5,109 bases of DNA, taken from NCBI GenBank assembly GCA_025360685.1, contig JANYBR010000047.1, forward strand, positions 1 through 5,109. Direction: 5' to 3'. Below the pieces are notes generated by a model. The model made no database searches, had not been told where the DNA came from, and was given only the letters and a program-made list of their open reading frames with translations. The number at the start of each line of letters is the position of its first letter. Within the stretch, counting starts at the first letter, position 1. Of this stretch, positions 1 through 4,486 are shown one piece after another. A program made the translations under genes and the position numbers. Source of the stretch: Pseudomonadota bacterium. Lineage in GTDB: Bacteria; Pseudomonadota; Alphaproteobacteria; Micropepsales; Micropepsaceae.

Positions 1-429
1 ACCTGGGACCGGTTCGACGCTTTGTACGAAGGCGTGAGGGAAAAGACTGCGGCGGCGGTCCGCGAAATCTGCGGTCACGACGCGACAATCTCCTGCCGCT
101 TCACGCACATCTATCCGGACGGTCCGGCGCCATACTTTTCCTATTCCGCGCTCGGTACCGCGAACGGAAAACTCGCCGATTCACTTTCGAAATGGCGCGA
201 GATCAAGAGTGCGACGAACGAGATCGTGGTGGGCCTTGGCGGTACCGTGACCCATCACCATGCGGTCGGGCGGGATCACCGCAGCGGCTATGATCGCCAG
301 TCGCCGCCGCTATTCCGCGGCGCATTGGCGGCCGCGAAAAAATCACTCGACCCGGCTGGTATCCTCAATCCGGGTGTCTTGATCGATCCGAAGGACCGCA
401 AGGTCGGAGTTCGCGGCGCCTTGAGCTGA
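1..429 (+). CDS. FAD-binding oxidase, alkyldihydroxyacetonephosphate synthase-like, C-terminal part (5' end outside window)
   Basis: Reading frame 1 is open from the first base to TGA at 427-429, giving the last 142 residues of a longer protein. It carries the stretch FTHIYPDGPAPYFSY and then THHHAVGRDHR (His triplet at bases 253-261), followed by an ending of the type 'AAKKSLDPAGILNPGVL'. This combination is characteristic of the C-terminal cap and tail of the VAO-type FAD oxidases related to alkylglycerone-phosphate synthase, in which the histidine triplet lies at the active site. The flavin-binding PP-loop domain would be upstream of the window. In eukaryotes the enzyme exchanges an acyl for an alkyl chain on DHAP in ether-lipid synthesis; in bacteria many homologues are uncharacterised, so the substrate here is unknown. 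The final residues (KVGVRGALS) vary in such families. It converges on the pseudopilin operon, with only 19 bp between the stop codons, and is unlikely to be functionally linked to it. Confidence 0.88.
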   Translation, partial: TWDRFDALYEGVREKTAAAVREICGHDATISCRFTHIYPDGPAPYFSYSALGTANGKLADSLSKWREIKSATNEIVVGLGGTVTHHHAVGRDHRSGYDRQSPPLFRGALAAAKKSLDPAGILNPGVLIDPKDRKVGVRGALS

Positions 430-437
430 AGGCTCAA
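421..437. terminator. Possible hairpin between convergent genes (weak, no T-tract)
   Basis: TTGAGC (421-426) and GCTCAA (432-437) form a perfect 6-bp stem around a 5-base loop. It spans the stop codon of the oxidase gene and sits just past the end of the convergent pseudopilin gene. Neither strand shows a run of T after the stem, so it is not a textbook intrinsic terminator. It could mark RNA 3' ends or be chance. Confidence 0.3.
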
Positions 438-448
438 AACCCTTGCGA

Positions 449-829
449 TTACGGAAAACAGGACGTGGCCGTGAGCGGCACGGATACTGTCGTCACGACT
501 ATGTTGAGGGAAAAAGTCGACGAACCGCTGACGCGGTGACCGCAAGCCGCGTTGGTCGATGTGAATGTCGGGGCGGTGAAGGGCCCATAATAGACGGACT
601 GGGCGTGGTTCTGGGTCGAGGTTGCATCGGTGCAAACCAGCGTCTGGACCGATGCGCAGCGCGCGCCTTCTTCGACGGCATATTGCATGCTGCCCATCGA
701 GAAGAGCAGGAGACAAGTATAGATCATCCCCACTGTCAGGGTCAGAAAGACCGGGCCGACGATGGCGAATTCGAGCGCCGCGCTGCCGCGCTGGTCCCGG
801 AACATGCGCTTTGAGCGAGGGCGCAGCAT
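449..829 (-). CDS. TadE-like pseudopilin / pilus assembly protein (second of two)
   Basis: The protein has 126 residues. The basic N-terminus (MLRPRSKRMFRDQRG) leads into SAALEFAIVGPVFLTLTVG and a single hydrophobic helix at about residues 17-43. Gly15 followed by Glu20 gives the G|xxxxE arrangement of prepilin-peptidase substrates and of TadE/TadF pseudopilins (TadE-like family). The remaining ~80 residues are a polar, Thr/Ser-rich exported domain with four cysteines, including GARC and LVC near the helix and a final SCFP, consistent with disulfides in the periplasm. The start is placed at ATG 829 because it overlaps the TGA of the preceding gene as TGATG, a coupling arrangement; a second ATG at 805 would also keep the helix but has no Shine-Dalgarno. 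Likely role: minor pseudopilin in Flp/Tad pilus assembly or initiation. Whether it corresponds to TadE or TadF proper cannot be decided from the sequence. Confidence 0.85.
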   Translation of the reverse strand: MLRPRSKRMFRDQRGSAALEFAIVGPVFLTLTVGMIYTCLLLFSMGSMQYAVEEGARCASVQTLVCTDATSTQNHAQSVYYGPFTAPTFTSTNAACGHRVSGSSTFSLNIVVTTVSVPLTATSCFP

Positions 830-1389
830 CACGTCAGTCTCACATAGGATGTTGCAGTGATCGTGGTCGGGAGCAGCGATCCAACCGACAAGCCGGTAAA
901 TAGCGGCGCAAAAGTATAGGTCGTCTGAATCTTGACATAGTCGCCCGGCCCGACGACCGCATTGCCGGCAGCCGAACAGTCCACCGGCGGTGCCGAGTAG
1001 TCGGCCATGTATTGCATCGTGCCGGTTGAACTGACGCAGTACCAACCTTCGGCGGGCGATCCCGATTGCAGCGTCACGTTTGTTCCAAGGGCTGTGGACT
1101 GCACCGCGGTGGTGACGGCGGTACCCATGTTCGGACACTTGGTCGTGGCCGGAACGTGGTTGAGATCGCATGTCGCCCAGGCGGCTTGCGCACCCATCTG
1201 GGTCGCGTTACTCACCTGCAGCTTGTCGAACAGGAAAATGGAAACATCGGTGACATTGAGCAGGGCGATGGAGAGGAAGCCGGCGATGAGCGCGAATTCG
1301 ATCGCCGCCAGACCCCTTATATCTTTCCCGAAGATGCACGAGAGCAATCGCGCTGATCGGAATTTCCGCAATGCCGGTTTCCTAGTCAT
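829..1389 (-). CDS. TadE-like pseudopilin / pilus assembly protein (first of two)
   Basis: The protein has 186 residues. A very basic leader (MTRKPALRKFRSARLL) precedes DIRGLAAIEFALIAGFLSI, and a single membrane helix covers about residues 27-53. Gly26 with Glu31 at +5 matches the prepilin-like cleavage motif of TadE/TadF pseudopilins, which in the Caulobacter and Aggregatibacter Tad systems are matured by the TadV-type peptidase. The helix is followed by LQVSNATQMGAQAAW, a conserved-looking amphipathic continuation typical of the family. The exported part (about residues 70-186) has four cysteines, two in the segment ATCDLNHVPATTKC and one each in WYC and VDC, and ends in beta-strand-like TTITATSYVRLT. 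The ATG at 1389 lies 3 bp after the tadG stop; no strong Shine-Dalgarno is visible, so translation may depend on coupling. It is longer than its partner but clearly paralogous in plan. Confidence 0.86.
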   Translation of the reverse strand: MTRKPALRKFRSARLLSCIFGKDIRGLAAIEFALIAGFLSIALLNVTDVSIFLFDKLQVSNATQMGAQAAWATCDLNHVPATTKCPNMGTAVTTAVQSTALGTNVTLQSGSPAEGWYCVSSTGTMQYMADYSAPPVDCSAAGNAVVGPGDYVKIQTTYTFAPLFTGLSVGSLLPTTITATSYVRLT

Positions 1390-1392
1390 GGC

Positions 1393-2745
1393 TCAAAGCA
1401 CCAGTACGCCGCGGCCCGGCACCTGGCCCGTCGGCATGTTCAGACCGGCCGCCCCACAACCACCATGGGTGAAAATTGCTCCGGTGCCGTTGATGGTGAT
1501 GTCGGCTACGACCATCGCAAAGCAGGACGAACCATTGCTCGACTTGTTAACGGCGCCGCTGAAGGTGACGTTGGAGTGTGGCAAATAGACCAGACCAGTG
1601 ATGTCCCAGGTCGGGCTGTTGCCAGCGGCAGAGATGTCGACACCATTCGTGATGGCGGGGTCCTGGTAGAGGGCGACGCCGGACCAGACGCCGGAACTCG
1701 GCGCCTGAATGTCCAACGTTCCGCCGCCCGTAGGTGCATGGGTGTAGCCGGCAGCGTTGGTTCCGGAAAATACGATCGTCACGGCCGAGCCGTTTGCGGT
1801 CTGAATGGTGTGGCCGTTGGTGTCAAGCTGGCCATTTTCGATGACCAGAACAGCGCCCGCTGGTGCGTTGATTGTCACGTCGCCGGTGAGCTGCAGATCT
1901 CCGCACACCTGCACGTTGCCGGCCAGGGCCTTGGCTCCACTCCAGGAGTTGCTTGCCGGCAGGGCTGGGTCGCCGTGATGGTTCGGCTCCTGCGGATAGC
2001 TGCCGCCGCAGGTGTTGGCGGGAATGTTGCTGGCAAGCACCGCATAGGGATCCGGCACGATCGGAATGCCCGACTCCTGAATGACACCGCAGCCGCTGTC
2101 CGTGATATGCGCATCACCATAGTCCGCGCCCATGCTATGGCCATGACAGGTGGCCGACGCGTTCGACATGGTGTTGCAACCGGCAAAGTTGGCGTTCGGC
2201 ACGCCGTTACCCAGGAGCGCCGTACCGATCGTATTCAGCGCCAGCAGGCAATAGTTGCGCGGCGTGGTGCCGATCGTAGCCGTCGACGCCGACTTGAGCG
2301 TCTGTGCCGCCTTGCCGCCGACGGTGGTGTCGCCGGTGAAGCCGACGATCGGCAACAGGTAGAGTTGCTGCTTGTAGGTGATGCTCACCTTGTAGCAAGT
2401 GTTGCCGCCGGCGGGACATGGCGCCGCGTTGGTGGATGTCACGGTCGCACCGTTGGCGCCGTTGACATAGCCGTAGCTCGAGGCAACCGAGCTTGCAACG
2501 GTGGCATAGTTCGACGTTCCGTCACTCGACGCGGCGATCGCCGCGGCATCGGACGCGTTCTGCATCTGGCGCTGGTCGACATACCAGTATGCCGACTCCA
2601 TGCCCATGCCGAGACCGCCCACCAGGACGGGCAACATGAGACCGAACATCATCGCGACGTTCGCGCGTTTGTCTCTTGCGAGACGCGCAATTTTGCGCGC
2701 GCAATTTTGCGCATAGCGAGTGAGTAGTTCTGCGAGTTCAGCCAT
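1393..2745 (-). CDS. TadG-like pilus assembly protein (Tad N-terminal domain, no visible vWA domain)
   Basis: The protein has 450 residues. A basic cytoplasmic leader ends in RDKRANVAMMF, followed by one membrane helix (about residues 30-50) and then YVDQRQMQNASDAAAIAAS, the hallmark of the Flp pilus-assembly TadE/G-like N-terminal domain. The rest is exported: a Gly/Ala/Thr/Asn-rich domain with ten cysteines, a His/Asp/Cys segment around residues 190-235 (TCHGHSMGADYGDAH), and a C-terminal third of short repeated strands (GDLQLTGDVTINAPAGAVLV and similar to ADITINGTGAIF) that suggests a beta-solenoid. I see no DxSxS metal site of the vWA domain found in longer TadG proteins. The start at ATG 2745 is chosen because AGGAG lies 10 bases upstream; an in-frame TTG at 2766 has no such support. 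First gene of a three-gene operon. Its first codons contain a perfect 14-bp tandem duplication (2685-2712). The function is presumably pilus anchoring or assembly in the envelope, inferred from family. Confidence 0.85.
   Translation of the reverse strand: MAELAELLTRYAQNCARKIARLARDKRANVAMMFGLMLPVLVGGLGMGMESAYWYVDQRQMQNASDAAAIAASSDGTSNYATVASSVASSYGYVNGANGATVTSTNAAPCPAGGNTCYKVSITYKQQLYLLPIVGFTGDTTVGGKAAQTLKSASTATIGTTPRNYCLLALNTIGTALLGNGVPNANFAGCNTMSNASATCHGHSMGADYGDAHITDSGCGVIQESGIPIVPDPYAVLASNIPANTCGGSYPQEPNHHGDPALPASNSWSGAKALAGNVQVCGDLQLTGDVTINAPAGAVLVIENGQLDTNGHTIQTANGSAVTIVFSGTNAAGYTHAPTGGGTLDIQAPSSGVWSGVALYQDPAITNGVDISAAGNSPTWDITGLVYLPHSNVTFSGAVNKSSNGSSCFAMVVADITINGTGAIFTHGGCGAAGLNMPTGQVPGRGVLVL
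2685..2712. repeat. Perfect tandem duplication of a 14-bp near-palindrome inside the tadG 5' coding region
   Basis: GCGCAATTTTGCGC occurs at 2685-2698 and again, directly abutting, at 2699-2712. Each unit is itself an inverted repeat (GCGCAA, TT, TTGCGC). In tadG the two units are read in different frames and encode the neighbouring segments AQNCA and ARKIAR. Because 14 is not a multiple of three, losing or gaining one unit shifts the reading frame between the start at 2745 and the rest of the gene. Confidence 0.9.
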
Positions 2746-2755
2746 CGCCGTTAAG

Positions 2756-2760
2756 CTCCT
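2756..2760 (-). promoter_or_regulatory. Shine-Dalgarno of tadG-like gene
   Basis: AGGAG on the minus strand, 10 bases before ATG 2745. It is the clearest ribosome-binding site of the operon and fixes the tadG start. It also overlaps a possible 11-codon leader frame (ATG at 2773, TGA at 2740-2738) that would run across the tadG start. Confidence 0.75.
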
Positions 2761-2801
2761 TGGCAATGGCCATTCTCAAGTTAGCGCCTTTACGGGATGT
2801 T

Positions 2802-2831
2802 ATTTTCCCGACGGAATTTTATGCAAATCAA
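2802..2831 (-). promoter_or_regulatory. Possible sigma-70-type promoter of the tadG operon
   Basis: On the minus strand, TTGATT (2831-2826) and GAAAAT (2807-2802) are separated by 18 bases and lie about 60-85 bases upstream of the tadG start, in the most AT-rich stretch of the window. The match is moderate: the -35 fits well, the -10 poorly. A 5-bp inverted repeat (CGGGA 2793-2797, TCCCG 2806-2810) overlaps the -10 side. The assignment rests only on position and resemblance. Confidence 0.3.
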
Positions 2832-2890
2832 CCTCCCGAGCAGCGTGTTGTGTCGCGATATGGCACAACCAATCGCTCCGACGGGATTTT
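2808..2890. repeat. Pair of 13-bp direct repeats 70 bp apart in the tadG upstream region
   Basis: CCGACGGAATTTT at 2808-2820 and CCGACGGGATTTT at 2878-2890 agree at 12 of 13 bases in the same orientation. They flank the inverted repeat at 2847-2869. The proximal copy lies within the spacer of the proposed promoter. They may be binding sites for one protein or traces of a small duplication. Confidence 0.45.
2847..2869. promoter_or_regulatory. Inverted repeat GTTGTG-N11-CACAAC, candidate operator upstream of tadG
   Basis: Two perfect 6-bp arms, GTTGTG (2847-2852) and CACAAC (2864-2869), are separated by 11 bases, with arm centres 17 bp apart, less than two helical turns. It lies just upstream of the proposed -35 of the tadG operon, in non-coding DNA. 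The geometry resembles a site for a dimeric activator (for example the T-N11-A form of LysR-type sites). No regulator gene is in the window. Confidence 0.35.
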
Positions 2891-2921
2891 GGCGGCTTCG
2901 GACGAAAAGAATTTGTCTGTG

Positions 2922-3761
2922 CTACGCGATCGGACCGGAAATCCGCGGGCCGTCTCGCTCCGGCGCGCGCTTGAATTGTGTCGATGGTTCGCCGCGCGAA
3001 GGATGAGTGGTAGACGCGCCTAGCCGCTGCAAAGATTCGTCCGGCCACGGCCGGAAAGACAGCGCAGCCATCTGACGCACGACATCTCGCGATCCGGTTC
3101 GCGGCGGCATGGCGAGGCCGGGACATTCCAGATCCTGAACCGAACCCGCCATGGCAATCGCATTGCGATTCTTCGCCCCTGGCGCGTCGAGCACGCGCAC
3201 CACCGGCCATGTTGCGTTCATGGTTTGCATCAGCCTGTCCAACCTGCGATCGCGGTCGTTGCGCAAAATGACATTGGCAAAAAAACAGCCCGTGGAATCG
3301 TGCAAGCGCGCCCTGACCAGCTCGAAGAACGCCGGTGATGCAAGCTGCCCGGGGATATCGTCGCCGTCATACGCATCCAGCACGATTGCGTCGAACTTGC
3401 GCGTGCAACGCTGCAGAAATGCGTGGCCATCCGCCAGATGACATTCGACCGCGTCGGGCAGGGCGAAATATTTTCTCGAAATCTCAAACGACCATTCGTT
3501 GATTTCGGCGATCGTGACCTTGACATCGCAAGCGTGCAGCATGGTAGCAAGCGTGCCGCCGCCGCATCCAATCATCAGCACCTCCCGGCAACGCGCTTGC
3601 CGCACGAGTCCGTGGATCGCGTGAATGTAGCCGGCCAGACTGACGCCGCGATGGTCGGCATGGCTTTGATGTCGATCGTCCTGCCAATAGGCAACGCTCG
3701 CGCGGTTCCTGAGGACGATCACGTCACCGTGGCGGGTCTTGAGGCGAGCGATGGGAATCAT
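2922..3761 (-). CDS. Spermidine synthase-like / class I SAM-dependent enzyme
   Basis: The protein has 279 residues. The plan is that of the spermidine-synthase family: a short beta-rich N-terminus with Gln32-Ser33, a helix with YIHAIHGLV, the Rossmann glycine loop VLMIGCGGGTLATML (about residues 61-75), the acidic ribose-binding end of strand 2 in IAEINEWSFEISRKYF (Glu86), LADGHAFL (Asp111), and IVLDAYDGDDIP (Asp129, Asp132) followed by SPAFFELVRARL. Both aspartates of the family's D-x-x-D active-site stretch are kept, but the GGGDG aspartate that contacts the aminopropyl donor is Thr70, so genuine aminopropyl transfer is doubtful; many such homologues are orphan methyltransferase-fold proteins. 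The tail after about residue 215 is Pro/Arg/Ser-rich and looks unconserved. ATG 3761 is the only ATG in frame downstream of the upstream stop, but no Shine-Dalgarno precedes it. It ends 176 bp before tadG on the same strand; a shared transcript is possible but the gap argues for separate promoters. Confidence 0.8.
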   Translation of the reverse strand: MIPIARLKTRHGDVIVLRNRASVAYWQDDRHQSHADHRGVSLAGYIHAIHGLVRQARCREVLMIGCGGGTLATMLHACDVKVTIAEINEWSFEISRKYFALPDAVECHLADGHAFLQRCTRKFDAIVLDAYDGDDIPGQLASPAFFELVRARLHDSTGCFFANVILRNDRDRRLDRLMQTMNATWPVVRVLDAPGAKNRNAIAMAGSVQDLECPGLAMPPRTGSRDVVRQMAALSFRPWPDESLQRLGASTTHPSRGEPSTQFKRAPERDGPRISGPIA

Positions 3762-3846
3762 GAAGTGAAGAAGCCAAATCCTGAGCGCGGTCTTTTCGCG
3801 GCTGACGGCTCAAGTGTGCGCAGTTATGCCGGGCAATGCGAACGGT

Positions 3847-3993
3847 TTACGCCTTGCGCGCCGATTTTTTCTTCGCTGTCTTTTTCGCAGCATCAGGCTT
3901 GATCGCGTCTTTCGCAGGTTCCTTCGCCGCAGGCGCCAGTTTGGCGCGTCGCTTTGCCGCTTCGGCGCTCGAAATGTTCGGGACTCTAGGCAT
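3847..3993 (-). CDS. Small Lys/Ala-rich basic protein, histone H1-tail-like
   Basis: The protein has 48 residues beginning MPRVPNISSAEAAKRRAKLA and ending KKTAKKKSARKA. Lysine and alanine dominate, there is no aromatic residue, and the C-terminal half repeats K/A/P blocks (PAAKEPAKDAIKPDAAKK), as in bacterial histone H1-like and other nucleic-acid-binding tails. ATG 3993 is chosen because AGGA (4003-4000, minus strand) lies 6 bases upstream; extending the frame to an ATG at 4128 would add 45 residues of Arg/Trp/Cys-rich shadow-like sequence. The stop TAA is at 3849-3847. It precedes the spermidine-synthase-like gene by 85 bp on the same strand. Probable role: electrostatic binding to DNA or RNA, inferred from composition only. 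No family is recognised with certainty, and a chance low-complexity frame remains possible. Confidence 0.6.
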   Translation of the reverse strand: MPRVPNISSAEAAKRRAKLAPAAKEPAKDAIKPDAAKKTAKKKSARKA

Positions 3994-4154
3994 CGTACAT
4001 CCTGTTGGTCGGAGCAGACGTTCTGGTTTCCAAGGTAAGCGCCAGAGCGCGGCAGATTGCCGTATCCTTACTGCGATTCGACGCGCATGACACCAGAGTT
4101 CGCGGGCACCGGGACCGCGGCCATGCAAGCCGAATTGCGCGTCACTGCGGCCCG
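3994..4154. other. Non-coding stretch upstream of the small basic protein gene
   Basis: It contains the ribosome-binding site of the basic protein gene and presumably its promoter, but I see no convincing -35/-10 pair. Frames crossing it on both strands are Arg/His-rich and look like shadows. No repeat or RNA gene was seen. Confidence 0.4.
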
Positions 4155-4400
4155 ATGGCTCGATTTACCGTCCAGTTTCGGCTTGAAGCTTGAGCAATCT
4201 GGAGCATGAGCCTGTCGCACGCCTCTGGTCCGCCACCGCCGCGCGAGCAGGCCGAGCGAGTGCTGAAGGGTGCGCTCGATGCGGGGCACACCTTCCTCGA
4301 CACCGCGAGAGTCTACGGGCTCGGCCACAATGGACGACTGATCGAAGAAGTGCTCAAGGACCGGCAACGCGCTTAGACGGAATGAATCGCAACGGCGCGG
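4155..4400 (+). pseudogene. Decayed aldo/keto reductase gene, N-terminal remnant with four in-frame stops
   Basis: A single frame reads MARFTVQFRLEA, stop (4191-4193), AIWS, then MSLSHASGPPPPREQAERVL and onward through ALDAGHTFLDTARVYGLGHN to EEVLKDRQRA, stop (TAG 4374-4376), TE, stop (4383-4385), IATAR, stop (4401-4403). This follows the aldo/keto reductase N-terminus closely: GLEVSAIGLGCMSLSHAYGP, REQA, AxxxGxTFxDTAxxYG, N, LIEEVLK, and the strand I-A-T-K. The FLDTA aspartate and the VYG tyrosine of the family's active site are still present, while the catalytic Lys and His and about three quarters of the normal ~320-residue barrel are absent. The piece 4206-4376 alone would be a 56-residue open frame but cannot make a TIM barrel. 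It has no good Shine-Dalgarno. Interpreted as a truncated, non-functional relic. The homology does not clearly continue past 4400. Confidence 0.75.
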
Positions 4401-4423
4401 TGACGCCGGTTTTCAAATCACCG
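4398..4423. repeat. Short inverted repeat CGGTGA-N14-TCACCG
   Basis: Perfect 6-bp arms at 4398-4403 and 4418-4423 with a 14-base loop lie at the end of the aldo/keto reductase relic and 64 bp before the membrane-protein start. It could be an operator for the downstream gene or a weak RNA hairpin; it has no T-tract. Confidence 0.3.
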
Positions 4424-4486
4424 TTAGCGAAACATCGTAAAAAGAAGCATGCTCTGCGCAACCATCTGAAAGCTCTGGGAGCAGGC

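Noticed and set aside
443..814. 123-codon + strand frame antisense to the second pseudopilin
   Set aside because: Composition is Arg/Gly/Cys-rich and shadow-like; the minus strand carries the pseudopilin motif.
1007..1588. 193-codon + strand frame antisense to the first pseudopilin and the tadG 3' end
   Set aside because: It spans two coupled minus-strand genes, has no family resemblance and is explained by their codon bias.
1465..2727. 420-codon open frame on the + strand antisense to tadG
   Set aside because: Its product is Arg/Val/Gly-rich with no domain or hydrophobic plan, it has no ribosome-binding site of note, and the opposite strand encodes a clear TadG-like protein. It is a GC-driven shadow.
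2861..2877. TGGCAC box resembling a sigma-54 promoter on the + strand
   Set aside because: The GC element is one base too far from the GG element and there is no + strand gene downstream.
2766..3023. Possible + strand gene beginning MAILKLAPLRDVIFP in the tadG upstream region
   Set aside because: No Shine-Dalgarno, no recognisable family, and its second half is antisense to the end of the spermidine-synthase-like gene.
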